Source: an uncultured Clostridia bacterium | Lineage (GTDB): Bacteria; Bacillota; Clostridia; Christensenellales; Aristaeellaceae | Reading direction: 5' to 3' | Length of the DNA stretch: 64,000 nucleotides | Assembly: GCA_946542235.1 (NCBI GenBank) | Contig: CAMNKK010000002.1 | Coordinates: forward strand, 20,301-84,300 | Part shown: piece after piece, positions 31,343-40,621 of the stretch | Numbering within the stretch: position 1 is the stretch's first letter | How the letters are laid out: every line of letters begins with the position of its first letter | The notes under the pieces: generated by a model | What the model saw: only the letters and a program-made list of their open reading frames with translations | The model's database searches: none | Told to the model about the DNA's origin: nothing | Program-made: the position numbers and the translations under genes

Positions 31343-32581
31343 ATGAAACGGGAAGCAAGAGATTTCCGGGAAAGAATGCCCAGACCGGTACGGCGGATTC
31401 CGCTGGAGGAGGGTTCCCTCCGCAGACGGATCATCGGCGCAGGAATTGCGCTGGTCGTTGCCGGCCTGGCGCTTTTTATTGCGCTTCGGACGATGACCCG
31501 GGTGGATGCCGGGTGGGCCTGGATTGAACCGGATTCCGCGGAAGGCCCGACGGCGGAGGTCAGACTGTGGGCGGAGCTGGGCGCGGGAGAGGAAAGCCCC
31601 CTGACGGAAAGGAAAAAGCTGACCGCGCTTTACAGCGGCGCGGCCAGGGAGCTGTATACCCTGTTCAGCCCCTATGAGATTTTCAGCGGGGTGAACAACC
31701 TGTGGTGGATCAATCATCATCCGAATGAGGAGGTCACGGTGGATCCCCGCCTCTACAGCGCACTGGAAAAATGCGCGGGGAGCGGGCGCGGAATCTATTT
31801 CGGCCCTGTGTATGAGATCTGGGACGGGGTGTACTTCAGCCAGACGGATCAGGATGCGCGAATCGCCGATCCCAGGGAGGGAGCGGCCAATGCCGCGGCG
31901 CTGGCGGAAATCCTGGCGGCACTGCAGGATGAGAGCCAGATTTCCCTGAGCTTTCTCGGGCAGGGAATGCTGCGGCTGAATGTTTCGGAGCAGCTTCTCC
32001 GCCTGGCGGAGGAGGAGGGAATCGAGCGGTTTCTTGACTTTGGGTGGATGCAGAACGCCTGCGCGGCGGATGAGCTGGCCCGGGTGCTGACGGAAGCCGG
32101 ATGGACACGGGGGGTGCTGGTCAGCCAGGACGGTTTTATCCGGTGCCTGGACGGCCGGGACAGCTTTGTGCTGGAGATTCTGAGCACCCTGCAGGGGAAG
32201 GCAGTCCGAAATGCGGAGGCCCGATACCGGGGCCCGGCTGCGCTGATGCAGCTGATTCCCGCCCCCCGGGGAGAGCGGGCCAGGTCCTACCTGTATGCGG
32301 ACGGGACGCTGCGCACCGCCTGGATTTCCCGGGAGGATGGGCTGGACCGGCAGCCGGTGGACAGCCTGAGCACGATCTCCCGGACGAAAGGCTGCCTGGA
32401 TATGGCGCTGGAGGTCTGGCCGCTGCTGACGGAGGAGGAATTCCGGCCGCAGGCGCTGGAAGCGCTGGCCGAGCCGGGAGAGATTTCCCTGATTGCGATC
32501 CGGGACAATCGGATTTATTGCGCCGGGGAAGGGTTTGAAGTGCTGAAAGGCCCCGGAGCAGCAAAAAACGGCGGAAACTGA
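31343..32581 (+). CDS. Membrane-anchored protein with degenerate ApbE (flavin transferase)-like fold
   Basis: A 412-residue protein with one N-terminal transmembrane helix (about 29-49) and an outward-facing domain. The pattern resembles ApbE, the FAD:protein FMN transferase: LYTLFSPYEIFSGVNNLWWIN resembles its N-terminal region, and DFGWMQNACAADELARVL at about 232-249 lines up with the family's D.GgiAKGyavD motif. The key KG becomes NA, and the following GGN is replaced by SQDG, so FMN transfer activity is doubtful. It lies 96 nt after oppF2 with no terminator between, so it may belong to that operon. The family link is by eye and not secure. Confidence 0.5.
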   Translation: MKREARDFRERMPRPVRRIPLEEGSLRRRIIGAGIALVVAGLALFIALRTMTRVDAGWAWIEPDSAEGPTAEVRLWAELGAGEESPLTERKKLTALYSGAARELYTLFSPYEIFSGVNNLWWINHHPNEEVTVDPRLYSALEKCAGSGRGIYFGPVYEIWDGVYFSQTDQDARIADPREGAANAAALAEILAALQDESQISLSFLGQGMLRLNVSEQLLRLAEEEGIERFLDFGWMQNACAADELARVLTEAGWTRGVLVSQDGFIRCLDGRDSFVLEILSTLQGKAVRNAEARYRGPAALMQLIPAPRGERARSYLYADGTLRTAWISREDGLDRQPVDSLSTISRTKGCLDMALEVWPLLTEEEFRPQALEALAEPGEISLIAIRDNRIYCAGEGFEVLKGPGAAKNGGN

Positions 32582-32593
32582 ACCAGGCCTGCC

Positions 32594-32628
32594 AAAAGGC
32601 GTGAGCTGCAACAGCCCGCGCCTTTTTT
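32594..32628 (+). terminator. Terminator after the ApbE-like gene
   Basis: Stem AAAAGGCG/CGCCTTTT with an inner GCTG/CAGC helix and a run of six T. It would end the second peptide-transport transcript. Confidence 0.8.
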
Positions 32629-32665
32629 GGATGGACGGAACAGGGCGGGCGGAGCCGCGCGGATC

Positions 32666-32695
32666 TTGACAACAAAAGGGCTTGAAACCTATAAT
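32666..32695 (+). promoter_or_regulatory. Promoter of the ACT/UPF0210 genes
   Basis: TTGACA (32666-32671), 18-nt spacer, TATAAT (32690-32695), 36 nt before the ATG. Confidence 0.85.
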
Positions 32696-32730
32696 AGCAT
32701 GTATTTTTATGGAGATGAGAGGTGAGTCTG

Positions 32731-33003
32731 ATGCAGAAGGCACTGATCAGCGTAACGGGACTGGATGCAACGGGAATCATTGCAAAGGTTGCGACTAAGC
32801 TCAGCGAACTGAACGTCAACATCCTGGATATCAGCCAGACCATTCTGGGCGGCTATTTTACCATGATGATGATCGTGGACATCAGCGGGTCTGCGGAGGA
32901 TTTTGACGGGATCAACAGGGCGCTGCAGCCGATCCGGGAGGAGCTGAAAATGGAGATCCACATACAGCGGATGGACATTTTCGACGCCATGCACCGGATC
33001 TGA
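32731..33003 (+). CDS. ACT domain protein, UPF0237 family
   Basis: A 90-residue single ACT domain of the UPF0237 family. Family features are [16 protein letters not shown] at the start, [11 protein letters not shown] in the first helix-strand, and [11 protein letters not shown] at the C-terminus. ACT domains bind small ligands, often amino acids; the ligand is not known for this family. ATG 32731 with GAGGTGA close upstream matches the family start, while GTG 32722 would add three residues. It is paired with UPF0210 downstream, an arrangement conserved across many Firmicutes. Confidence 0.9.
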   Translation: MQKALISVTGLDATGIIAKVATKLSELNVNILDISQTILGGYFTMMMIVDISGSAEDFDGINRALQPIREELKMEIHIQRMDIFDAMHRI

Positions 33004-33074
33004 GGCCCGACGGATGCGGGAAGCGCTTTCCCGGAACCCGGAGAAGGAACGGGAAAAGGCAGAAGGAGAACAAG

Positions 33075-34421
33075 ATGATTGAAACAGGTGAAATCCTGCA
33101 GACGCTGCGGATGATCCAGGAAGAGCATTTCGATGTCAGAACCATTACCCTGGGGATTAACCTGCTGGACTGCTCGGATCAGGATCCGGAGCAGTGCGCC
33201 CGCCGGGTTTATGAGAAGATCTGTGCTACGGCGAAGGATCTGGTTCCTGTCGGGGAAAGAATTGAGGCAGAGCTGGGCATCCCCATTGTGAACAAGCGCA
33301 TCAGCGTGACCCCGGTGAGCCTGATCTGCCAGGGCGATCCCCGGCCGATCGCCCTGGCGCTGGACAGGGCTGCGGGGGAGATGGGCGTCAACTTCCTGGG
33401 AGGTTACAGCGCGCTGATGCACAAGGGAGCCACCCGGGCAGACGAACGGCTGCTGGCTTCGATTCCGGAGGTGCTGAGTGAGACGGAACGTCTCTGCGCC
33501 AGTGTGAATGTGGCTTCCACCCGGGCGGGCATCAATATGAATGCCGTTCGGGAGATGGGAGAAATCATCCGGAAGACCGCGGAGATGACCGCGGACAGCG
33601 ACGGGCTTGGCTGCGCCAAGCTGGTGGTCTTTGCCAACGCAGTGGAGGACAATCCCTTTATGGCAGGGGCATTCTGCGGAGTGGGAGAACCGGAATGCGC
33701 CATTAATGTGGGTGTCAGCGGTCCCGGCGTAGTCAAGAAAGCGCTGGAGGAAGTCCGGGGGCAGCCTTTTGATATTGTGGCGGAAACCATCAAGAGGACG
33801 GCCTTCAAGATTACGAGGGTCGGCCAGCTGGTGGCCCGGGAGGCCAGCCAGCGGCTGAACATTCCCTTCGGCATCGTGGATCTGAGCCTGGCGCCGACCC
33901 CTGCCCGGGGGGACTCCGTAGCCCATATCCTGGAGGAGATGGGGCTGGAGAGCACCGGCGCGCCCGGAACGACAGCTGCCCTGGCCCTGCTGAACGACGC
34001 GGTGAAAAAGGGCGGCGTTATGGCCAGCAGCCATGTGGGCGGCCTGAGCGGAGCCTTCATTCCGGTCAGCGAGGATATCGGTATGATTGAGGCGGCCGCC
34101 AAGGGCGCCCTGACGCTGGAAAAGCTGGAAGCAATGACCTGCGTATGCTCGGTGGGGCTGGATATGATCGCGGTTCCCGGGGATACGAGTGCGGCCGCCA
34201 TCAGCGGAATTATTGCAGATGAGGCGGCGATCGGCGTGGTCAACAACAAGACCACGGCGGTCCGGATCATTCCGGCGGTGGGAAAGAAAGCGGGAGACCG
34301 GGTGGAATTCGGCGGATTGCTGGGATATGCGCCGGTCATGCCTGTCAATGAATACGGAAACGCAGAATTTATTGCCCGGGGAGGACGGATTCCGGCTCCG
34401 CTGCATTCGCTTCGCAACTGA
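33075..34421 (+). CDS. UPF0210 (DUF711) family protein
   Basis: A 448-residue protein of the UPF0210/DUF711 family. It is recognised by the conserved N-terminus ([15 protein letters not shown]), [20 protein letters not shown], the glycine-rich [13 protein letters not shown] and the C-terminal [15 protein letters not shown]. No catalytic activity is established that I can name. It is preceded by AAGGAGAA and follows the ACT gene by 71 nt; the two are almost certainly cotranscribed and may act together. Confidence 0.9.
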   Translation: MIETGEILQTLRMIQEEHFDVRTITLGINLLDCSDQDPEQCARRVYEKICATAKDLVPVGERIEAELGIPIVNKRISVTPVSLICQGDPRPIALALDRAAGEMGVNFLGGYSALMHKGATRADERLLASIPEVLSETERLCASVNVASTRAGINMNAVREMGEIIRKTAEMTADSDGLGCAKLVVFANAVEDNPFMAGAFCGVGEPECAINVGVSGPGVVKKALEEVRGQPFDIVAETIKRTAFKITRVGQLVAREASQRLNIPFGIVDLSLAPTPARGDSVAHILEEMGLESTGAPGTTAALALLNDAVKKGGVMASSHVGGLSGAFIPVSEDIGMIEAAAKGALTLEKLEAMTCVCSVGLDMIAVPGDTSAAAISGIIADEAAIGVVNNKTTAVRIIPAVGKKAGDRVEFGGLLGYAPVMPVNEYGNAEFIARGGRIPAPLHSLRN

Positions 34422-34466
34422 GAGCGGCGAGCCGGGTATGCCTGCAGGAAACGGAATGGGAGAAAA

Positions 34467-35738
34467 ATGAGCAATTTTGTAGATCGGGTGAAGATTACGG
34501 CCAAAGCCGGAAACGGCGGAAACGGATCCGCCTCCTTTCACCGGGAAAAGTATGTCCAGAACGGCGGCCCTGACGGCGGCGACGGCGGAAGGGGCGGAGA
34601 TATTCTGCTGTATGCGGATGAGAACATGCATACGCTGCTGGACTTCCGCTTCCGGAGCAAATATACGGCGGAAAACGGGGGAGACGGGCTGAGCAACCTG
34701 CGCACCGGCAAGCGGGGCGAGGATCTGATGATCAAGGTTCCGGTGGGAACGATCGTCCGGGAGGCTGAATCAGGCCGGATTCTTGCGGATATGGACCGGG
34801 CGGGGGAAACCCGGGTGCTGCTGAGGGGAGGCCGGGGCGGCTGGGGCAACCGCCATTTTGCCACCTCGACCCGTCAGGCGCCGAACTTCGCCAAGCCCGG
34901 GGTCAAAACGGAGATCCACACCCTGCAGCTGGAGCTGAAAACCATAGCGGATATTGGTCTGGTAGGTTATCCGAACGTTGGGAAAAGCTCGATTCTGTCC
35001 GTGCTGACCAGCGCCCGGCCCAAGGTGGGCAATTACCATTTCACCACGCTGACGCCGAACCTGGGCATCGTCCGGAAGTACGGGCAGGACATCGTACTGG
35101 CGGATATCCCCGGACTGATCGAAGGCGCCGCGGAGGGCGCAGGGCTGGGGCATGATTTTCTGCGCCACGTGGAAAGAACCCGGCTGCTGCTGCATGTGGT
35201 GGACGCCAGCGGCAGCGAGGGCCGGGATCCGGTGGACGACCTGGATCAGATCAACAATGAGCTGGAGCATTACGGAGAGCTTGGGGAGAAGCCCCAGATC
35301 ATCGTTTGCAACAAGATGGACCTGCCGGGAGCAGAGGAAAACCTGAAGCGGATTCAAGCCCTGGCGGAGGGCATGGGAACGCCGGTCTACGCCGTGAGCG
35401 CCGCGGCCCATCAGGGCTTTGAGGAGCTGATGGACGCGGCGGCCAGAATGCTGGAAGATCTGCCGCCCATCCTGCACTTTGCGGAGGAGGAGGAACCGCT
35501 GCCGGAGAAGCGGAACGACGATGAATTCCGCGTGATCTTCGACGGAGCCACCTACTTTGTGGAAGGCCCCGGGATGGAACGGCTGCTGGACAGCGTCAAC
35601 TTTGAGGATCTGGAAAGCATGAACTGGTTTCACCGGACCCTGCGGCGCTGGGGAGTCATCGACGCGCTGCGGGAAGCCGGCGCCGGGGAAGGCGCTACGG
35701 TATGCATCGGTGAAATGGAATTTGATTTTGTGGAGTGA
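34467..35738 (+). CDS. obgE: Ribosome-associated GTPase Obg
   Basis: The Obg GTPase, 423 residues, acts in 50S ribosome maturation and stress control. The N-terminal glycine-rich Obg fold (about 1-157) contains GGPDGGDGGRGGDI. The G domain has G1 GYPNVGKSS (about 167-175), G3 DIPGLIEGA and G4 NKMD. The C-terminal OCT domain (about 350-423) has EFRVIFDGATYFVEG and MNWFHRTLRRWGV. GGGAGAAAA precedes the ATG. It is followed 6 nt later by yhbY, another ribosome-assembly gene. I see no rpmA or rplU upstream, which is the usual neighbourhood of obg. Confidence 0.96.
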   Translation: MSNFVDRVKITAKAGNGGNGSASFHREKYVQNGGPDGGDGGRGGDILLYADENMHTLLDFRFRSKYTAENGGDGLSNLRTGKRGEDLMIKVPVGTIVREAESGRILADMDRAGETRVLLRGGRGGWGNRHFATSTRQAPNFAKPGVKTEIHTLQLELKTIADIGLVGYPNVGKSSILSVLTSARPKVGNYHFTTLTPNLGIVRKYGQDIVLADIPGLIEGAAEGAGLGHDFLRHVERTRLLLHVVDASGSEGRDPVDDLDQINNELEHYGELGEKPQIIVCNKMDLPGAEENLKRIQALAEGMGTPVYAVSAAAHQGFEELMDAAARMLEDLPPILHFAEEEEPLPEKRNDDEFRVIFDGATYFVEGPGMERLLDSVNFEDLESMNWFHRTLRRWGVIDALREAGAGEGATVCIGEMEFDFVE

Positions 35739-35744
35739 GACAGA

Positions 35745-36032
35745 ATGACCGGAAAACAGAGAGCACGGCTGCGGGCGATGGCCAACACCCTGGAGACGAT
35801 CCTGTATATCGGGAAGGACGGCATCGGGGAAAACACGATCCGGGAGACGGAGGACGCGCTGGAAGCCCGGGAGCTGATCAAGGGATGCGTTCAGCAGGGA
35901 TGTCCCCTGGATGCACGGGAGGCGCTGCAGGAGCTGTGCGAGAGAACGCATGCGGAACCGATTCAGCATATCGGACGGCGGTTCGTGATGTACCGCCCGA
36001 GCCGGGAAAATCCCCGGATTACGCTGGACTGA
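35745..36032 (+). CDS. yhbY: YhbY-type CRM-domain RNA-binding protein
   Basis: A 95-residue CRS1/YhbY (CRM) domain protein that binds pre-50S ribosomal RNA. It starts with LTGKQR-like MTGKQRARLRAMAN and contains the GxxG-type signature IGKDGIGENT, then ELIKGCVQQG and HIGRRFVMYR near the end. It lies 6 nt after obgE and is probably cotranscribed with it. Confidence 0.92.
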   Translation: MTGKQRARLRAMANTLETILYIGKDGIGENTIRETEDALEARELIKGCVQQGCPLDAREALQELCERTHAEPIQHIGRRFVMYRPSRENPRITLD

Positions 36033-36086
36033 AGAGAAGAAGGACGACGAACCTCCGGAAAGCGACGGAAGAAAGTGTGCAGAGAA

Positions 36087-37484
36087 ATGAGCGTACCCCG
36101 GATCAGGGATTATCAGGGACAGCGGATTCATCTGATCGGAATCGGCGGCAGCAGCATGAGCGGCCTTGCGGAGATGCTGATGGATCAGGGATATCGGGTT
36201 TCCGGAAGCGACCGGGATGAGGGGTATCTGATCCAGGGCGTAAGGGAGAAAGGCGCGGAGGTGCAGATCGGCCATCGGGCGGAAAACGTGCACGGTGCTG
36301 CGCTGGTCTGCTACAGCGCGGCCATCCGGCCGGACAACCCGGAGCGCCTGGAGGCGGAACGGCTGGGAATACCCACCCTGGAGAGGGCCTATCTGCTGGG
36401 ACAGCTGATGGAAGGATTCAGCAAGGCGGTGGGCATTTGCGGAGCCCACGGCAAGACCACGGTGACATCCATGCTGAGCGAAATGCTGCTGGAGCATGGA
36501 ATGGATCCCAGCATCCACATCGGCGGCCGGCTGGATGCCATCGGCGGCAGCACCAGGGTAGGCCACAGCGATATCTTTGTGGCGGAAGCCTGCGAATTCA
36601 ACCGGAGCTTCCTGCGGATGAATCCGACGGTAGCCGTGGTGCTGAACATCGACGCGGATCATCTGGACTGCTACAGGGATCTGGAGGAGATTGAGGAGAC
36701 CTTCGGCCAGTACCTGCACCTGCTGCCGCAGGAAGGGATCGCGCTGGGAAACGGAGACGATCCCCGGGTCCGGCGGCAGATCGAAAAGCTGAGCTGCCGG
36801 AAAATCTTTTTCGGATTCGGCAGGCAGAATGAGTGGCATCCGGAGAACCTGCAGGAGGATGACCGGGGATATGCCTCCTTCGACCTGATGCGCGGGGAGA
36901 AAAAGGTGACGTCGGTGCGAATGGGCGTGCCGGGAGACTTCAACGTCATGAACGCGCTGGCCGCGCTGGCTGCGGCGGATGCGCTCGGGCTGCCGGCGGA
37001 GAAAGCGGCGGACACGCTGGAACGCTTTACCGGAGCGCATCGCCGCTTTGAACTGACGGACACGATAGACGGCGTGGAAATATTCCATGATTACGGGCAT
37101 AATCCGGCGGAGATGAGAAATGCCCTTTCCATCGCCCGGAAACGCTGCAAAGGGCGGCTCTGGGCGGTCATGCAGCCTCACACCTTCAGCCGGGTGCGGA
37201 CGCTGTTCCAGGATTATCTGACCTGCACGGAAGCGGCGGACTTCACCCTGGTGACCGATATCTGCGCGGCCCGGGAAAAGGATCCCGGGGACCTGAACAG
37301 CGGGATGCTGGTGGAGGGTATGAAGGAACACGGCATCCGTGCAGTCTGGACTCCCAGCTTTGACGATACGGAAAAATACCTGCGGGAGCACTGGCAGGCA
37401 GGGGATCTTGTGATTACCATGGGATGCGGGGATATCAATATGCTGAATGCACAGATCCACCGGCATGAGTACCCGGAGAACTGA
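36087..37484 (+). CDS. murC: UDP-N-acetylmuramate-L-alanine ligase
   Basis: MurC adds L-Ala to UDP-MurNAc in the cytoplasmic steps of peptidoglycan synthesis. Seen in order: the N-terminal nucleotide-binding loop IGIGGSSMSGLA, the ATP loop GAHGKTTVTSM, EACEFNRSFL and NIDADHLDCY, then the C-terminal domain with DYGHNPAEM and QPHTFSRVRTL. About 465 residues, normal for the family. The start is uncertain: ATG 36087 is used, and GTG 36075 would add four residues; both have weak upstream signals (GGAAGAAAG at 36067). It sits upstream of alr, so L- and D-Ala steps of the wall pathway are side by side. Confidence 0.94.
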   Translation: MSVPRIRDYQGQRIHLIGIGGSSMSGLAEMLMDQGYRVSGSDRDEGYLIQGVREKGAEVQIGHRAENVHGAALVCYSAAIRPDNPERLEAERLGIPTLERAYLLGQLMEGFSKAVGICGAHGKTTVTSMLSEMLLEHGMDPSIHIGGRLDAIGGSTRVGHSDIFVAEACEFNRSFLRMNPTVAVVLNIDADHLDCYRDLEEIEETFGQYLHLLPQEGIALGNGDDPRVRRQIEKLSCRKIFFGFGRQNEWHPENLQEDDRGYASFDLMRGEKKVTSVRMGVPGDFNVMNALAALAAADALGLPAEKAADTLERFTGAHRRFELTDTIDGVEIFHDYGHNPAEMRNALSIARKRCKGRLWAVMQPHTFSRVRTLFQDYLTCTEAADFTLVTDICAAREKDPGDLNSGMLVEGMKEHGIRAVWTPSFDDTEKYLREHWQAGDLVITMGCGDINMLNAQIHRHEYPEN

Positions 37485-37522
37485 AATCCCGGGGAGCGGT
37501 CAGGCAGGAGACCGGTGCGGGT

Positions 37523-38731
37523 ATGAAAGGAAATGAACGGAACAGCATGAGGCCAAGAAATATCCGGATTATCGACGCGGATGCAATCCGGCAGAATATG
37601 GTGCTGCTGCGCGGAGCGGTTCCCCGCAGCGCAGAAATTATGGCAGTGGTGAAGGCGGACGGCTACGGCCACGGAGCGGTGACCGCTGCCCGGGCCGCCC
37701 TGTCCGGAGGCGCTTCGGCACTGGCGGTTGCCACCGCAGAGGAAGGAATCGAGCTCCGGCAGGCGGGCATCACGGCGCCGATCCTGGTGCTGGGAGCGGC
37801 GGACCGGGAAGGGGCGGAAGCGGCGGCGCGCAGCGACCTGACGATGACCGTATGCAGCCCGGAAATGGTTCGCCTGTGCCAGTCCGCGGCGGAGCAGGCG
37901 GCGGCCCGGAAGGGGAAGCCGGAAACGGTAAAGGTTCATTTGAAGGTGGACAGCGGTATGGGCCGGCTGGGCGTTCGCAGCCTGACGGAGCGGGAAAGCG
38001 TGCTGGAAGCGATTTCTGAATGCCGCCTTGTTCAGCTGACCGGGGCGTACACCCACTTCAGCGACGCGGACGGAAACGCGGAGGGGGAGATTTACTCAGA
38101 GGAGCAGTTCCGGCGCTTTCTGACCCTGACGGAGGGGCTTCGCGTTCCGCGGCACTGCGCCAATTCCGCTGCGGCCCTCCGCCATCCGGAATGGGCGCTG
38201 GACATGGTGCGGGAAGGGATCAGCCTCTACGGATATCCCCCGGTAGAGACAGGGCTCGGCCTGAAACCGTGCATGGAATGGCGCGCGAAAATCAGCTATG
38301 TGAAGGAGGTTCCCCCGGGAGAGTATATCAGCTACGGAAGGACCTTCCGTACAGACAGGCAGACCCGGATTGCCACGATCACCTGCGGATACGGGGACGG
38401 ATATCACCGGTCGGCCGGAGGGCAGGCGGAAGTGCTGATCCGGGGCAGGCGGGCCCGGATTCTGGGACGGATCTGCATGGATCAGATGATGGCGGATGTG
38501 ACGGAGATCCCGGAGGCAAAAGAAGAGGATCCGGTCATTCTCCTGGGAGAGGACGGCGGAGAGCGAATCTCCGCGGAGGATCTTGCCCGGTGGAGCGGAA
38601 CCATTTCCTACGAGATTCTGCTCAGCAGCGGGAAGCGGGTGATTCGGACAGAAAAGACAAAGGCCGCGGAGGACGCCGGACAGCACATTTGCACCGGCGT
38701 ACGGAAGGAACCCGCGGATAAGACGGAATGA
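37523..38731 (+). CDS. alr: Alanine racemase
   Basis: A PLP-dependent racemase giving D-alanine for peptidoglycan. The Schiff-base lysine is Lys44 in AVVKADGYGHG, the opposing tyrosine is in YISYGRTF, and HLKVDSGMGRLG and GRICMDQMM are further family motifs. It is 402 residues, with a charged C-terminal tail slightly longer than usual. ATG 37523 is listed; ATG 37547 (MRPRNIRI) is also plausible and closer to the usual start. It lies 38 nt after murC in the same direction. Confidence 0.93.
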   Translation: MKGNERNSMRPRNIRIIDADAIRQNMVLLRGAVPRSAEIMAVVKADGYGHGAVTAARAALSGGASALAVATAEEGIELRQAGITAPILVLGAADREGAEAAARSDLTMTVCSPEMVRLCQSAAEQAAARKGKPETVKVHLKVDSGMGRLGVRSLTERESVLEAISECRLVQLTGAYTHFSDADGNAEGEIYSEEQFRRFLTLTEGLRVPRHCANSAAALRHPEWALDMVREGISLYGYPPVETGLGLKPCMEWRAKISYVKEVPPGEYISYGRTFRTDRQTRIATITCGYGDGYHRSAGGQAEVLIRGRRARILGRICMDQMMADVTEIPEAKEEDPVILLGEDGGERISAEDLARWSGTISYEILLSSGKRVIRTEKTKAAEDAGQHICTGVRKEPADKTE

Positions 38732-38749
38732 AAGACAGGAGCTGGAACG

Positions 38750-39559
38750 ATGTCAGACAAAAGCAGGCAGCCGGTAAAAAAGGTGGTTCGACCCTTTGTG
38801 ACAGGATCTCCCACGGATGAGAGAACCCTGGGGGGAGCATTGGGCTTCTTTGGCGTGACGCTGATGGTGGCGCTGATGACCTTTCTGGTCTGCAGCATGT
38901 TTACCATGAAAAACACGGTGCTTCGGACGGCGCTGAATATGCTGGTGGAAGTGCTGGTGCTGTTTGTTTTCTACAACAGCGCCGTCGGAAAGGGCGCGGA
39001 CGCCGTGGCGAGGGGAGAGATCCTCTGGCAGCGGCAGGAGAAAGGACAGAGCTTCTCCGCGGGAGAGAAGGCCGTCTGCTTCCATCCGCTGAAAGGTTAC
39101 CTGACAGCACTGACGGGAAGCATTCCCGTACTGATCTGCGCTGTTCTGCTGGCCATTGTGACAACGCGCCAGACAACCAATGCGGGCACAATTCCCGCCT
39201 GGCTGGATACATACCGGTCCCGCGGAGAGATCGGAGGGGCTCTGGTGGCCTATACCCAGAGCGCGGGAATGGGTGTCCAGGACATCCTCCGGATTGCTGT
39301 GCGGATCATGATCATGCCCTTTGTATCCATGGTGGGAGCGGAGAATCGGGACGGAATGCTTCTGCTGGAGCATCTGAGTCCGATCCTTGTCCTGCTGCCC
39401 GCCCTGGCCTATGGCACCGGGTATCTGCAGGGCCGGCAGGAGAGGACAAAAATCCATACCGGGATTGCGGAGAGCAACCGGCGCCGGGTCCGCAGGGAAA
39501 AGAAGGCCAGGAAAGCACGGATGACGCCCAAGCCCAGGACGCCGGAACAGCTGAACTGA
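38750..39559 (+). CDS. Multi-pass membrane protein of unknown function
   Basis: A 269-residue protein with about five hydrophobic segments (roughly residues 27-52, 56-79, 118-138, 180-197 and 209-226). A strongly basic C-terminal tail (RRRVRREKKARKARMTPKPR) should lie in the cytoplasm. I recognise no family. It sits 18 nt after alr and 1 nt before rsmD, so it is in the operon of cell-wall and translation genes, but this does not define a role. Confidence 0.7.
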   Translation: MSDKSRQPVKKVVRPFVTGSPTDERTLGGALGFFGVTLMVALMTFLVCSMFTMKNTVLRTALNMLVEVLVLFVFYNSAVGKGADAVARGEILWQRQEKGQSFSAGEKAVCFHPLKGYLTALTGSIPVLICAVLLAIVTTRQTTNAGTIPAWLDTYRSRGEIGGALVAYTQSAGMGVQDILRIAVRIMIMPFVSMVGAENRDGMLLLEHLSPILVLLPALAYGTGYLQGRQERTKIHTGIAESNRRRVRREKKARKARMTPKPRTPEQLN

Positions 39560-39560
39560 G

Positions 39561-40124
39561 ATGCTGAGAATTATTGCGGGAACCCATCGGGGACGCCGGA
39601 TTGAGGCTCCGGAGGGGCGGGATACCCGGCCGACCCTGGACCGCGTCCGGGAAAACCTGTTCAATATGCTGCAGGGAAGGATTCCGGATGCGCGGGTGCT
39701 GGATCTGTTTTCCGGCAGCGGCGCGCTGAGCCTGGAAGCGCTGAGCCGGGGAGCTGCCTTCGCGGTGATGGCGGACCGGGATCGGGAGGCCTGCCGGATC
39801 GAGGAGAAGAACGTCAATGCACTGGGACTTTCGGATAAGACCCGGCGAATGCGCAGCGAATGGGAACGCACCCTTCGGACGCTGACGGAGGAAGGGGATA
39901 AATTCGACCTGATTTTCCTGGATCCTCCCTACGTCATGACGGACCTGCGGGAGATGACGGAACGGCTGAAACCGCTGATGGCGGAGGATGCGTGGATTGT
40001 GCTGGAGCATCAGGCCCGGGCTGAAATCCAGGTGGCGAAGGGGCTGACTCCCGTCAGGGAAAGAACCTGGGGATACTGTGGGGTGAAAATCTATGAGCAG
40101 CTGTGTGATCCCGGGATCCTTTGA
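39561..40124 (+). CDS. rsmD: 16S rRNA (guanine966-N2)-methyltransferase
   Basis: An S-adenosylmethionine-dependent methyltransferase for G966 of 16S rRNA, 187 residues. Motifs are MLRIIAGTHRGRRI at the N-terminus, TRPTLDRVRENLFN, the SAM loop VLDLFSGSGALSLEALSRGA and catalytic FLDPPY. The rsmD-coaD pair is very widely conserved. The two overlap here by 32 nt. Confidence 0.94.
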   Translation: MLRIIAGTHRGRRIEAPEGRDTRPTLDRVRENLFNMLQGRIPDARVLDLFSGSGALSLEALSRGAAFAVMADRDREACRIEEKNVNALGLSDKTRRMRSEWERTLRTLTEEGDKFDLIFLDPPYVMTDLREMTERLKPLMAEDAWIVLEHQARAEIQVAKGLTPVRERTWGYCGVKIYEQLCDPGIL

Positions 40125-40575
40125 TCCGGTAACCCGGGGGCATATGGATCTGATCCGCCGGACGGCGCAGCTTTTTGACCGGGTGACCGTGGTGGTGATG
40201 GTCAACATACACAAGCAGGGGACCTTTTCCACGGAGGAGAGGGTGGAGCTGCTGCGGAAGGCCTGCAGATCTGAAGCGAACGTCCGGGTCGAGCAGTGGG
40301 AAGGCCTGCTGAGCGAGTATATGCGGAAGACCGGGGAAAGGACCGTTGTACGGGGCGTACGGAACGGTACGGAATACGATGGGGAGTGTTCCGCGGCACA
40401 GGCCAACCGGATGCTGAATCCGCGGATGGAAACCCTGCTGATGCCGGCAGGAGACGGATACCAGTGGATTTCCTCCTCCGCGGTGAGGGAAATTGCAGCC
40501 TTCGGCGGCGACATCCGGGAATTTATTCCCCGGGAGTGCGCGGAGGAAATCATCCGGAAGCTGTCGAATGAATAA
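40093..40575 (+). CDS. coaD: Phosphopantetheine adenylyltransferase
   Basis: CoaD makes dephospho-CoA from phosphopantetheine and ATP in coenzyme A synthesis. It is 160 residues, the family length. Seen: GSFDPVTRGHMDLI with the TxGH variant of the nucleotidyltransferase HxGH motif (His17), RGVRNGTEYDGE and ISSSAVREIA. The start lies inside the end of rsmD (32-nt overlap). It is followed by the coiled-coil gene. Confidence 0.95.
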   Translation: MSSCVIPGSFDPVTRGHMDLIRRTAQLFDRVTVVVMVNIHKQGTFSTEERVELLRKACRSEANVRVEQWEGLLSEYMRKTGERTVVRGVRNGTEYDGECSAAQANRMLNPRMETLLMPAGDGYQWISSSAVREIAAFGGDIREFIPRECAEEIIRKLSNE

Positions 40576-40621
40576 AGGATCTGGATCACCAGCGGAACAG
40601 GAAGGCGGAGGCGAAAAGGAT

